Assembly: GCF_014646295.1 (NCBI RefSeq)
Contig: NZ_BMNE01000008.1
Location: forward strand, 181,804 to 245,803
Reading direction: 5' to 3'
DNA length: 64,000 bases
Source: Nocardia rhizosphaerihabitans
Lineage (GTDB): Bacteria; Actinomycetota; Actinomycetes; Mycobacteriales; Mycobacteriaceae
How positions within the stretch are numbered: the first letter of the stretch is position 1; each line of letters starts with the position of its first letter. Under the pieces are notes generated by a model that worked only from the letters and a program-made list of their open reading frames with translations, had not been told where the DNA came from and made no database searches. Positions 37,347-46,016 of the stretch are shown piece after piece. Position numbers and translations under genes: made by a program.

Positions 37347-38207
37347 ATGCCGCTGACTCCTGCCGATGTGCATAACGTCGCGTTCAGCAAACCGCCGATC
37401 GGTAAGCGCGGCTACAACGAGGACGAGGTCGATGCCTTCCTGGACCTCGTCGAGCAGGAGCTTTCGCGCCTGATCGAGGAGAACGCCGACCTGCGCCAGC
37501 GGGTCGCCGAGCTCGACACCGAGCTGGCCGATGCCAAGAAGAACCGTGCATCCGCCCCGGTCAACGCCGTGAAGGCGCCGGTCCAGCAGGCTCCGCCGCC
37601 AGCACCTGAACCTATCGCGCCACCGGTCCCAGCCGCGCCGCCCGCGCCGATGCCGGTCGCCGCGCCGGTCCGGGACAACTCCGGTCCCGACGCGAACATG
37701 CAGGCCGCGAAGGTGCTCACCCTGGCGCAGGAGATGGCCGACCGGCTCACCACCGACGCCAAGACCGAGGCCGAGGGACTGCTCTCGAACGCGCGGGCAA
37801 ACTCCGAGCGACTGGTCGGCGACGCCCGCACCCGCTCGGAGGCGATGATCGCCGACGCGCGCCAGAAGTCCGACGCGATGCTGGCCGACGCGCAGAACCG
37901 TTCCGACACCCAGATCCGGCAGGCCAAGGACAAGGCCGAGGCGCTCACCGCCGACGCCGAGCGTCAGCACGCCGAGATCATGGCCACCATCACCCAGCAG
38001 CGCACGGTGCTCGAAAGCCGCATCGAGCAGCTGAAGACCTTCGAGCGCGAGTACCGCGTGCGGCTGAAGTCGTACCTGGAGTCGCAGCTGGAAGAGCTGG
38101 AGAACCGCGGGTCGGCCGTTCCGGTCGACGGTGGCGAGTTCGCCGGCGAGACCAACGGTTCGGCCAACAGTCTGGCTCCCGCCTCCTTCGCCAAGGGCGG
38201 CAAGTAA
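37347..38207 (+). CDS. wag31: Polar growth protein Wag31 (DivIVA)
   Basis: 286 residues, ribosome site AAGGGA before the ATG. The N-terminal lipid-binding domain is LTPADVHNVAFSKPPIGKRG with YNEDEVDAFLDLVEQELSRL after it. A Pro/Ala-rich linker (about 68-110) precedes a long coiled coil full of DAxxxSexx heptads (SNARANSERLVGDARTRSEA and on), and the end is Gly/Ser-rich. It marks the curved membrane at the poles and recruits the elongation machinery; it is essential in mycobacteria. Preceded by a 60-nt gap that may hold its promoter. Confidence 0.95.
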   Translation: MPLTPADVHNVAFSKPPIGKRGYNEDEVDAFLDLVEQELSRLIEENADLRQRVAELDTELADAKKNRASAPVNAVKAPVQQAPPPAPEPIAPPVPAAPPAPMPVAAPVRDNSGPDANMQAAKVLTLAQEMADRLTTDAKTEAEGLLSNARANSERLVGDARTRSEAMIADARQKSDAMLADAQNRSDTQIRQAKDKAEALTADAERQHAEIMATITQQRTVLESRIEQLKTFEREYRVRLKSYLESQLEELENRGSAVPVDGGEFAGETNGSANSLAPASFAKGGK

Positions 38208-38213
38208 ACTGGA

Positions 38214-38245
38214 CCCGGGTCGCGCGGCACGCCGCGTGATCCGGG
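38214..38245 (+). terminator. GC-rich hairpin after wag31
   Basis: CCCGGGTCGCGCGGC pairs with GCCGCGTGATCCGGG over 14-15 bp with two G-U pairs and a tiny loop. It starts 7 nt after the wag31 stop. There is no T run, so termination could be partial. Confidence 0.45.
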
Positions 38246-38290
38246 AACGCCCAGCTTTCATCGGGCTGCTCGGGTTTCTTGGGAGTCAGC

Positions 38291-38515
38291 ATGCTCGTCT
38301 TGACGCTCGTCCTCGCGGCAATCGGTTTCGGTCTGCTTGTCGCGGCGCTCGCCACCGGTTCGGTGTTGTGGGCGTGGGGTTGCATTCTGATCTGCATGAT
38401 CGGCGCCGCCACGCTGTTGGTGAGTGCGCTGGCCTCGCGAAAACCCGAGAACGACCCGGTCCGGCCCGGACGGCACCACGCGCAGCGTGCCGAGGGGCGC
38501 AGCCGGTGGGACTGA
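38291..38515 (+). CDS. Small two-helix membrane protein (Rv2144c-like position)
   Basis: 74 residues from ATG 38291 with GGGAG 5 nt upstream. Two hydrophobic helices, MLVLTLVLAAIGFGLLVAAL and WAWGCILICMIGAATLLVSA, are followed by a basic tail ending GRSRWD. A small membrane protein follows wag31 in mycobacteria too, so the location is conserved. Function unknown. Confidence 0.75.
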   Translation: MLVLTLVLAAIGFGLLVAALATGSVLWAWGCILICMIGAATLLVSALASRKPENDPVRPGRHHAQRAEGRSRWD

Positions 38516-38544
38516 CCGCGGAATATCCGCTGGACGGTCCCCGC

Positions 38545-38550
38545 TAGAAT
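38545..38550 (+). promoter_or_regulatory. -10 element for the ileS transcript
   Basis: TAGAAT is a strong -10 box. It places the RNA start near 38557, a few bases before stem I of the T-box. No convincing -35 is visible. Confidence 0.55.
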
Positions 38551-38564
38551 CGAAGAACACACGG

Positions 38565-38782
38565 CACTGATCCGGCCATCACCGGGGAGCCTTCGGAAGA
38601 ACGGCGCTCGCGCTCAGTAGAACCGAACGGGTGAGCCCGTCACAGCTCACACAACGAGAGGCCCGCACCGCTTCCCACCAGGGGCGGAACGGGCAAACGG
38701 GGTGGTACCGCGGTACGGCGCACCGGCGCCGGCATCGTCCCCGTGCCCAGGATTCGCGCCGACGGCGCGGCGGCACGAGGAG
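38565..38782 (+). promoter_or_regulatory. Translational T-box leader of ileS (tRNA-Ile sensor)
   Basis: The core GGGGTGGTACCGCGG (38699-38713) is the T-box sequence. Its bulge TGGT (38703-38706) ends in T, complementary to the A73 discriminator of tRNA-Ile. Stem I runs from ACTGA (38566-38570) to TCAGT (38614-38618), with ATC (38578-38580), an isoleucine codon, as the likely specifier. Stem II pairs GTGAGC (38631-38636) with GCTCAC (38645-38650). Stem III pairs GCCCG-CCGC with GCGG-CGGGC (38661-38694). TCCCCGTG (38738-38745) can cover CACGAGGA (38774-38781), which includes the Shine-Dalgarno. Stem I is very short, as in known actinobacterial ileS T-boxes. Uncharged tRNA-Ile should free the ribosome site. 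Confidence 0.92.
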
Positions 38783-38792
38783 CAGATCCGCG

Positions 38793-41700
38793 ATGGCGGA
38801 CGAGACAACCACCGGTGCATACCCCCGGGTCGACTTCGGCGCCGGTTCCGGCGCGTCGTTCCCGGAACTCGAACAGCAGGTCCTCGACTACTGGGCCGGC
38901 GACGACACCTTCCGCGCAAGCCTGCGCAACCGGGACGGCAACGACGAGTTCGTCTTCTACGACGGCCCGCCCTTCGCCAACGGCCTGCCGCACTACGGTC
39001 ACCTGCTCACCGGCTACGTCAAGGACCTGATCCCGCGCTTCCAGACCATGCGCGGCAAGCTGGTCGACCGCCGCTTCGGCTGGGACACCCACGGCCTGCC
39101 CGCGGAGATCGAGGCCGAGAAGCAGCTCGGCATCACCGACAAGGCGCAGATCGACGAGATGGGGCTGGCCGAGTTCAACGCCGCCTGTAAGTCCTCGGTG
39201 CTGCGCTACACCGGCGAGTGGCGTGACTACGTCACCCGCCAGGCGCGCTGGGTCGACTTCGACAACGACTACAAGACTCTCGATCTCGACTTCATGGAGT
39301 CGGTGATGTGGGCGTTCAAGTCGCTCTACGACAAGGGCCTGATCTACCAGGGCTTCCGGGTGCTGCCCTACAGCTGGTACGAGCAGACACCGCTGTCGAA
39401 CCAGGAGACCCGCCTGGACGACGCCTACAAGATGCGGCAGGACCCCGCGGTCACCGTCGACATGCAGCTGGTCGTCCCGGCCGAGCATCCCCTGGCCGCG
39501 CTCGACGGCGCGAACGCGCTGATCTGGACCACCACGCCGTGGACCCTGCCGTCCAACCTGGCGATCGCGGTGCACCCCGACGTGCGCTACGTGCACGTAC
39601 GCGGCGCCGACGACAAGCGCTATCTGCTTGCCGCCGAACGCGTCTCGCACTACTCCCGTGAGTTCGGCGACGAGCCGGAGGTGCTCGGCGAGTACGACGG
39701 CGCGGCCCTGGCCGACCTGTCCTACCGCCCGCCCTTCGACTTCTTCGTCGGCCACCCGCACGCGCACCGCGTGCTCACCGCCGACTACGTCACCACCGAC
39801 TCCGGCACCGGAATCGTCCACCTCGCACCGGCTTTCGGTGAGGAGGACATGGACGTGGCCGCGGCCAACGGCATCGAGATCGTGCAGCCGCTGGACCCGG
39901 CGGGCAAGTTCACCTCGATGGTGCCGCCGTACGAGGGCCTGATGGTCTTCGACGCCAACCCGGTGATCATCAAGGACCTCAAGGCCGCCGGAAAGCTGCT
40001 GCGGCACGAGACGATCGAGCACTCCTACCCGCACAGCTGGCGTTCCGGCCAGCCGCTGATCTACATGGCCGTGCCGTCCTGGTTCGTCGCGGTCACCCAG
40101 TTCCGTGACCGGATGGTCGAGCTGAACAAGCAGATCAGCTGGGTGCCCGAGCACATCCGCGACGGCCAGTTCGGCAAGTGGCTCGAAGGCGCGCGCGACT
40201 GGAACATCAGCCGGAACCGCTACTGGGGCAGCCCGATCCCGGTGTGGGTCTCCGACGACCCGGCCTACCCGCGCGTGGACGTCTACGGTTCGCTCGACGA
40301 GCTGGAAGCCGACTTCGGCGTGCGCCCGCAGGACCTGCACCGGCCCTACATCGACGAGCTCACCCGGCCCAACCCCGACGACCCGACGGGGAACTCGACC
40401 ATGCGCCGGGTGCCCGAGGTGCTCGACTGCTGGTTCGAGTCGGGCTCGATGCCCTACGCGCAGGTGCACTACCCGTTCGAGAACAAGGAGTGGTTCGACA
40501 GCCACTTCCCCGGCGATTTCATCGTCGAGTACAACGGGCAGACCCGCGGCTGGTTCTACACGCTGCATGTCCTGTCGACCGCGCTGTTCGACTCGCCGTC
40601 GTTCAAAACCGTTGCCGCGCACGGCATCGTGCTCGGTGACGACGGCCTGAAGATGTCGAAGTCGAAGGGCAACTACCCCGACGTCAACGAGGTCTTCGAC
40701 CGCGACGGCTCCGACGCGATGCGCTGGTTCCTGATGAGTTCGCCGATCCTGCGTGGCGGCAATCTCATCGTCACCGAGCGCGGCATCCGCGAAGGCGTCA
40801 GCCACGCGCTGCGCCCGCTGTGGAACGCGTGGACCTTCCTGCAGCTCTACGCCTCCAAGCCCGGACAGTGGCGCACGGATTCGCCGAACGTGCTCGATCG
40901 GTACATCCTGGCCAAGCTCGCGGCCACCCGGGACGTGATCACCGAGGCGCTCGAGACCTACGACATCGCAGGCGCCGCCGACGAGCTGCGCTCCTTCGCC
41001 GACGCGCTCACCAACTGGTATGTGCGCCGGTCGCGTTCGCGGTTCTGGTCCGAGGACCGCGACGCGGTGGACACGCTGCACACGGTGCTCGAGGTGGTCA
41101 CCCGCCTGGCCGCGCCGCTGCTGCCGCTGATCAGCGAGGTCATCTGGCGTGGGCTCACCGGCGAGCGCTCGGTGCACCTGACCGACTGGCCCGCCGAGAC
41201 CGAGCTGCCGCACGATCCCGAACTCGTCGCCGCCATGGACGAGGTGCGGGTGGTCTGTTCCACCGTGCTGAGCCTGCGCAAGGCGCAGAATTTGCGGGTG
41301 CGGCTGCCGCTGGCCGAGGTCACCATCGCCGCGGCCGACGCCGAGCGGCTCGCGCCGTTCACCGCGCTGATCGCCGACGAGGTCAACGTCAAGAAGGTCG
41401 ACCTGACCACCGACGTCGCCGTGCACGGCCGGTTCGAGCTGGCCGTGAACGCGCGCGCCGCCGGTCCGCGCCTGGGCAAGCAGGTCCAGACGGTGATCAA
41501 GGCCGTCAAGGCGGGGGAGTGGACGGAGTCGGCCGACGGTGTCGTCACCGCCGCCGGGATCACCCTGCTGCCCGAGGAGTACACCCAGCGCCTGGTGGCC
41601 GCCGAACCCGAGTCCACCGCCGCCCTGCCCGGCAATGCCGGTCTGGTGGTGCTGAACTCGGTGGTCACCGAGGAGCTGGAGGCCGAGGGCTGGGCCCGCG

Positions 41701-41924
41701 ACCTCATTCGCGACCTGCAGGAGACCCGCAAGTCGCAGGGCCTGGACGTGTCGGACCGGATCAGCGTGGTCCTGGACGTGCCCGCCGAACGGGCCGAGTG
41801 GGCCCAGATCCACCGCGACCTGATCGCCGGGGAGATCCTGGCCACCACACTGACGTTCGCTGTGGCGGGCCCGGATGCCGCCGAGCTCACCGGCGGGGTG
41901 CGGGCTTCGGTCAGCAAGGCGTAG
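38793..41924 (+). CDS. ileS: Isoleucyl-tRNA synthetase, type 2
   Basis: 1043 residues from ATG 38793, with GAGGAG (38777-38782) upstream. The HIGH-type motif is PPFANGLPHYGHLLTG near residue 66, and KMSKSKGN lies near 620. HYGH and the C-terminal layout are those of the type 2 (eukaryote-like) enzyme found in mycobacteria, many of which resist mupirocin. The editing domain shows TTTPWTLPSNLAI and the GTGIVHLAPAFGEED block. The frame extends upstream to 38631, but that part is the T-box RNA. Charges tRNA-Ile in the cytoplasm; regulated by the T-box. Confidence 0.96.
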   Translation: MADETTTGAYPRVDFGAGSGASFPELEQQVLDYWAGDDTFRASLRNRDGNDEFVFYDGPPFANGLPHYGHLLTGYVKDLIPRFQTMRGKLVDRRFGWDTHGLPAEIEAEKQLGITDKAQIDEMGLAEFNAACKSSVLRYTGEWRDYVTRQARWVDFDNDYKTLDLDFMESVMWAFKSLYDKGLIYQGFRVLPYSWYEQTPLSNQETRLDDAYKMRQDPAVTVDMQLVVPAEHPLAALDGANALIWTTTPWTLPSNLAIAVHPDVRYVHVRGADDKRYLLAAERVSHYSREFGDEPEVLGEYDGAALADLSYRPPFDFFVGHPHAHRVLTADYVTTDSGTGIVHLAPAFGEEDMDVAAANGIEIVQPLDPAGKFTSMVPPYEGLMVFDANPVIIKDLKAAGKLLRHETIEHSYPHSWRSGQPLIYMAVPSWFVAVTQFRDRMVELNKQISWVPEHIRDGQFGKWLEGARDWNISRNRYWGSPIPVWVSDDPAYPRVDVYGSLDELEADFGVRPQDLHRPYIDELTRPNPDDPTGNSTMRRVPEVLDCWFESGSMPYAQVHYPFENKEWFDSHFPGDFIVEYNGQTRGWFYTLHVLSTALFDSPSFKTVAAHGIVLGDDGLKMSKSKGNYPDVNEVFDRDGSDAMRWFLMSSPILRGGNLIVTERGIREGVSHALRPLWNAWTFLQLYASKPGQWRTDSPNVLDRYILAKLAATRDVITEALETYDIAGAADELRSFADALTNWYVRRSRSRFWSEDRDAVDTLHTVLEVVTRLAAPLLPLISEVIWRGLTGERSVHLTDWPAETELPHDPELVAAMDEVRVVCSTVLSLRKAQNLRVRLPLAEVTIAAADAERLAPFTALIADEVNVKKVDLTTDVAVHGRFELAVNARAAGPRLGKQVQTVIKAVKAGEWTESADGVVTAAGITLLPEEYTQRLVAAEPESTAALPGNAGLVVLNSVVTEELEAEGWARDLIRDLQETRKSQGLDVSDRISVVLDVPAERAEWAQIHRDLIAGEILATTLTFAVAGPDAAELTGGVRASVSKA

Positions 41925-41936
41925 ATCGCCGTAGAG

Positions 41937-41968
41937 AGGGGCGGGGCCGGAAACGGCCCCGCCCCTTT
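41937..41968 (+). terminator. Rho-independent terminator after ileS
   Basis: GGGGCGGGGCCG (41938-41949), loop GAAA, and the perfect complement CGGCCCCGCCCC (41954-41965), then TTT. It lies 13 bp after the ileS stop. Confidence 0.9.
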
Positions 41969-42289
41969 CCGGTGGCGATGGTGTCGGCCGCCGATCGGTC
42001 TAATCGGCTGCGGCGCACGCGGATTCGCATACCTCGGTCATTCGGCGACACGCTCGATGCTGAAAATTTGCCAAATGAGGGATATTCGCCGGATCGTCGG
42101 GCACAATCTGACGCGTTGCTGCTGATGCGCATGGAACACGCTCAGGTGACAGTGACTGCTCGTGATGATTGTCCTGTGGAAACGGTGTCGCGCCGGGAGT
42201 GAGTCATCCCCGGCGCGCCACCGGATCAGCCGGTCGGTCAGGCGATGCCGCCCGATAGCCGACCGGCTGTCATGACCGAGCACGAACGC
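41969..42289. other. Gap between ileS terminator and galU stop
   Basis: About 320 nt with slightly lower GC around 42055-42090. A plus-strand frame (41978-42202, 74 codons) and a minus-strand frame (42038-42283) exist; neither has a ribosome site or recognisable protein features. I see no hairpin with a T run for galU and no repeat. Confidence 0.4.
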
Positions 42290-43165
42290 CTAGTCGACCA
42301 GCTGGCGCAGCAGCGGCCCGTACTCGGGATGAGCCAGCGCCGAGGCGAACTGCGCGACCAGGTAGTCGGCCGGGTTGCCGGTGTCGTACCAGCGTCCCTG
42401 GATGACCTGCCCGTACACCGCGTGGTTGGCGGCGTAGTTGTTGATCGCGTCGGTCAGGTACACCTCGCCGGTCTGGTGGGTGTACCAGTTGTCGGTCTGC
42501 ACCTGCAGCTCGTCGATGATGCCCGGCGTCACCACGTACCCGCCGATGGCCGCGTAGGCCGACGGCGCGTCCTCGGGCTTGGGCTTCTCCATCAGGCCGG
42601 AGATGCGCAGCAGACCTTCGTCGAGGTCCTCGCGCACCACGGGCACGCCGTAGCGCTGCGACTCGCCCGGCGCCATCGGTAGCAGCGCGAGCACCGGGCA
42701 GCCGGTGGACTCGTAGGCGGTGATGAGCTGCTGGGCGCGCGGTACCTCGGCGACGAACACGTCGTCGGGCCACAGCACCAGCATCGGCTCGTCGCCCAGG
42801 TGCCGGGCGGCATTGAGCACGGGTGTGCCGTTGCCGTACGGACCGTGCTGGTCGAGATAGGTGATGTGACCGGCGCGCGAGAGCTCACCGACCTCTTCCA
42901 CCGCGTCGGCATAGGCGGACTTGCCGTCGGCGCGCAGCTGCGCGACCAGTGCCGGGTTCGGGCGGAAGTGATCCTGGATCAGCGACTTGCCGCTGCTCAC
43001 GACGATGGTGATGTCGGTGATCCCGGAGGAGACCAGCTCGCGCACGGTGTGCTCGATGACCGGTTTGTCGCCGACCGGCAGCATCTCCTTCGGCGTCGCC
43101 TTGGTCAGCGGGAGCAGCCGGGAGCCGATTCCCGCAGCCGGAATGACAGCCTTGCGGATCTTCAT
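42290..43165 (-). CDS. galU: UTP-glucose-1-phosphate uridylyltransferase GalU
   Basis: 291 residues from ATG 43165; the frame beyond it is an antisense shadow of dinX. The nucleotide-binding N-terminus is KAVIPAAGIGSRLLPLTKA with TPKEMLPVGDKPVIEH after it. LVLWPDDVFV is the metal-binding region, and GLMEKPKPEDAPS and GRWYDTGNPADYL are GalU signatures. It makes UDP-glucose for glycolipid, trehalose and cell-wall sugar synthesis. It is divergent from dinX (93 nt apart). A GGTGG directly before the ATG is the only ribosome-site candidate. Confidence 0.94.
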   Translation of the reverse strand: MKIRKAVIPAAGIGSRLLPLTKATPKEMLPVGDKPVIEHTVRELVSSGITDITIVVSSGKSLIQDHFRPNPALVAQLRADGKSAYADAVEEVGELSRAGHITYLDQHGPYGNGTPVLNAARHLGDEPMLVLWPDDVFVAEVPRAQQLITAYESTGCPVLALLPMAPGESQRYGVPVVREDLDEGLLRISGLMEKPKPEDAPSAYAAIGGYVVTPGIIDELQVQTDNWYTHQTGEVYLTDAINNYAANHAVYGQVIQGRWYDTGNPADYLVAQFASALAHPEYGPLLRQLVD

Positions 43166-43246
43166 CCACCGATCATCACATATCCGGCTGAGTGATCGCT
43201 GTGTCACGGCTGTCAACAGGCTGCCGAATCTGTCGGCGGGCCCGCG

Positions 43247-43252
43247 TAGATT
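43247..43252 (+). promoter_or_regulatory. -10 element for leaderless dinX
   Basis: TAGATT lies six nt before the GTG start at 43259, so the RNA should begin at the start codon. No ribosome site is present. I see no LexA-box match nearby. Confidence 0.55.
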
Positions 43253-43258
43253 GCGGGC

Positions 43259-44644
43259 GTGAGGACCGACGCCACCACCGCCGGCGTCCCGGCCAGGGCC
43301 GATGCGGCGGTCACCGCCCGCCGCTGGGTGCTGCACATCGATATGGACGCTTTCTTCGCCTCGGCCGAGCAATTGACGCGGCCGACCCTGCGTGGCAGGC
43401 CCGTTCTGGTCGGCGGCGCGGGTCAGCGCGGTGTCGTCGCGGGCGCCAGCTACGAGGCCAGGGTCTACGGCGCGCGCTCGGCCATGCCGATGCATCAGGC
43501 CCGGCGGCTGATCGGCGTGTCGGCCGTGGTGGTGCCGCCGCGTGGCGCGGTGTACTCGGTGCTCAGCGCCCAGGTGTTCGACACGCTCCGCAGCCGCATC
43601 CCGGTGCTGGAGACCCTGTCGTTCGACGAGGCGTTCGCCGAACCCGCCGAGCTGGTCGGTGCGAGCGTGGCGCAGGTCGAGGAGTATTGCGCGATGCTGC
43701 GCGCATTGGTCGACGCGCGCACCGGACTCACCGCCTCGATCGGCGCGGGCACCGGCAAACAACTCGCCAAGATCGGCTCCGGCCTGGCCAAACCCGACGG
43801 CATGCGGGTGATCTCCCCCGCCGAACAGGGCGAACTGCTTGCCGGGCTGCCGGTCCGCAAACTGTGGGGGATCGGCCCGGTCGCCGAGAGCAGGCTGCGC
43901 AGCCTCGGCATCGAGACCGTCGGCGCGTTCGCGGCGCTGCCGGAATCCGAGGCCGCCTCGATCCTGGGCGGCAGCATGGGCGCCGCGCTGCACCGGCTCG
44001 CCCGCGGCATCGACGACCGCCCGGTCACCGAGCGCGCCGAGGCCAAGCAGATCAGCGCCGAGAACACCTACGAACGCGACATCGTCACCCTGCCCGACCT
44101 GCGCACCGCCATCACCGCCATGGCGGCATCAGCGCACCGCAGGCTCGAACGCGACGGCCGCGCGGCCCGCACGGTGGTGCTCAAACTCAAGAAGTCCGAC
44201 ATGAGCATCGTGACCAGGTCGTTCACCTTGCCCTACGCCACCGCCGACCTCGCCACCCTGTCCGCGGCCGCGCAACGATCCGCCATCGATCCGACCGAAC
44301 TCGGCCCGATCCGGCTGGTCGGCGTCGGCTACGGCGGACTGTCGCTGGTGCGCCAGGAATCGCTGTTCCCCGAACTCGACCAGGCGGTGCCGGAAGACCT
44401 GGCCGCAGAGGCGGTCGAAGACACCACGCCACCCCCCGACGACCCCCATCCTCCTGCCGGACAATGGTTTCCGGGCATGGACGTCAGCCACCCCGAATTC
44501 GGGCACGGCTGGGTCCAGGGCGCGGGCTACGGCGTGGTGACCGTCCGTTTCGAGACCAGCTCGACAGGCCCGGGCCCAGCGCGTACGTTTCCGGCCGACG
44601 ACGAGCACCTGACCCGGGCCGACCCGCTCGCCAGCCTCTCGTGA
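43259..44644 (+). CDS. dinX: DNA polymerase IV, DinX type (Y family)
   Basis: 461 residues from GTG 43259. The catalytic motifs are VLHIDMDAFFASAEQ (about 24) and LSFDEAFAEP (about 120), with the steric-gate region YEARVYGARSAMP. DNA-binding little-finger features such as KLKKSDMSIVTRS follow. The C-terminal block HPEFGHGWVQGAGYGVVTVR, rather than a standard beta-clamp motif, matches M. tuberculosis DinX (Rv1537), which also lies next to ileS. It performs error-prone or bypass synthesis; for mycobacterial DinX the clamp contact is weak. The tnpB element begins right after the stop. Confidence 0.92.
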   Translation: MRTDATTAGVPARADAAVTARRWVLHIDMDAFFASAEQLTRPTLRGRPVLVGGAGQRGVVAGASYEARVYGARSAMPMHQARRLIGVSAVVVPPRGAVYSVLSAQVFDTLRSRIPVLETLSFDEAFAEPAELVGASVAQVEEYCAMLRALVDARTGLTASIGAGTGKQLAKIGSGLAKPDGMRVISPAEQGELLAGLPVRKLWGIGPVAESRLRSLGIETVGAFAALPESEAASILGGSMGAALHRLARGIDDRPVTERAEAKQISAENTYERDIVTLPDLRTAITAMAASAHRRLERDGRAARTVVLKLKKSDMSIVTRSFTLPYATADLATLSAAAQRSAIDPTELGPIRLVGVGYGGLSLVRQESLFPELDQAVPEDLAAEAVEDTTPPPDDPHPPAGQWFPGMDVSHPEFGHGWVQGAGYGVVTVRFETSSTGPGPARTFPADDEHLTRADPLASLS

Positions 44645-44647
44645 GTA

Positions 44648-44693
44648 TTGACGTCCTCCCGCCCCGAAGGGTAGGCATTCCGGCCTGCACGGG
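44648..44693 (-). mobile_element. Right end of a TnpB element, putative omega-RNA 3' end
   Basis: Minus strand, after the tnpB stop: CCGGAATGCCTACCC, a TTCG tetraloop, GGGCGGGAGGACGTCAA. A CCC-TTCG-GGG hairpin followed by GGAGGACGTCAA is typical of IS605/IS607-type right ends, where the TnpB guide RNA scaffold finishes. The boundary is near 44648, three bases past the dinX stop, so the guide would be the flanking dinX 3' end. Confidence 0.6.
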
Positions 44694-45882
44694 TTAGGCC
44701 GCGCTTCCGGTGGGTTCCTGCTTCACGGCCGGTCGCGCACCTGAAGGCACGTCTGACACCAGCTCCACAGGCGTTGAGCTGTCCGCGCGTCCCGCGGCCA
44801 GAATGTTGTTCGCGGCGTTCAGGTCCCGGTCGTGGGTGATACCGCAATCGCACGTCCATGAGCGGACATGCAACGGCTTCGCTCCGGTCAGTGCGCCACA
44901 CTGTGAACACAGCTGGGAGGAGGGGAACCAGCGGTCGACCTTGCCGAAGACCCGCCTGTACCGGACAGCTTTCCCTTCGATCATGCGGGTGAACATGCCC
45001 CATCCTGCAACGTGCGCCGACTTCGCCAATCGGGTTCGCGCCAAGCCTGAGACGCACAAGTCCTCGATGTACACCGCTTGGTTGTCGCGGATAATCGTCG
45101 TGGACTGTTTGCGCGCCCAATCCCTGCGCGTGTCGGCCACCTTGGTGTGCGCCCTCGCGACCTTGATTCGTGCCTTGGCCCGGTTCGCTGAGCCCTTCTA
45201 CTTGCGTGACAGCGACTGCTGTGCGGCGCGCAGCTTGCGTTCGGCGCGGCGTAAGAACCGAGGATTGTCGATCGTTTTCCCGTTCGACAGCACCGCAAAC
45301 GCCGTCAGACCCAGGTCGATACCCACTTCGGAATCCGAGGGTGGGAGCGGGACGGACTCGACCTCGACCACGAAGGAAGCGAAATATCTGCCCGCCGCGT
45401 CCTTGATCACAGTCACACTCGAGGGATCCGACGGCAGCACCCGTGACCAGCGCACAGCTACATCGCCAACCTTCGGCAGCCTCAGCTTCCGACTCGAGGT
45501 CACCGTGAACCTGGCATTACGAGTGAACCGGATCGATTGCCGATTGTCCTTGCGGGACCGGTACTTCGGTGGGCGACCCGCGCACCCTTACGCCTGCCGG
45601 TCAACGAGGCGAAGAAGTTGCGGTACGCGGTGTTCAGCTCGGCGAGTGTCTGCTGAAGAACCACCGACGACACTTCCCCGAGCTATTCCCGTTCCGCGGT
45701 CGCCTTCGAAGCAGTCAGCCGTTTGGGCACTCCGCATCGCTGACCCGCTGACCGGCTTCGAACGCTTCGTGGCGAGTCCGCAAGGCATCGTTGTAGACCA
45801 CGCGGGCGCACCCGAATGCCTTCGCCAACGACCGCTGTTGCCACATGGTGGGGTACAGACGGAAGTTGTATCGCAGCTGCAC
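44694..45882 (-). pseudogene. tnpB: Decayed tnpB (RNA-guided nuclease, IS605/IS607 type)
   Basis: Conceptual start GTG 45882 (QLRYNFRLYPTMWQQRSLAK). Four lesions break the frame: a frameshift near 45719-45732, a TAG at 45683-45685 (Trp in relatives), a frameshift near 45568-45574, and a TAG at 45198-45200. The RuvC residues survive: VGIDLGLTAF (Asp), VYIEDLCVSGL (Glu) and HDRDLNAANN (Asp), as does the zinc ribbon CSQCGAL plus CDCG. Pieces up to about 235 codons remain open. No tnpA or serine recombinase gene is present, so this is a tnpB-only relic, and a recent one given how well its motifs are kept. Confidence 0.9.
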
Positions 45883-46016
45883 ACGCCGACAATACCTTTG
45901 GGCTATGACAGAAGGTGGCGATGTCCACACCGGCCTGTAGGGCGGCGCTTCGGCAGGTCTCCGGTAGCCTCGGCTACCGCGATGGAACTCCCACCTCGAA
46001 CGCAAAGGACGAGCAG

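Noticed and set aside
38631..38792. N-terminal extension of IleRS
   Set aside because: It lies entirely within the T-box RNA; the ATG at 38793 has the ribosome site.
38640..41813. Very long open frame (1057 codons) antisense to ileS
   Set aside because: It has no recognisable domain and mirrors ileS codon structure; GC-rich third positions create such antisense frames. ileS with its T-box is clear.
41978..42202. 74-codon plus-strand frame after ileS
   Set aside because: No ribosome site, starts inside the terminator region, and no protein-like hydrophobic or motif pattern.
43165..43259. LexA box for dinX
   Set aside because: I looked for TCGAAC-N4-GTTCGA in the galU/dinX gap and found no match, so SOS control of dinX is not supported here.
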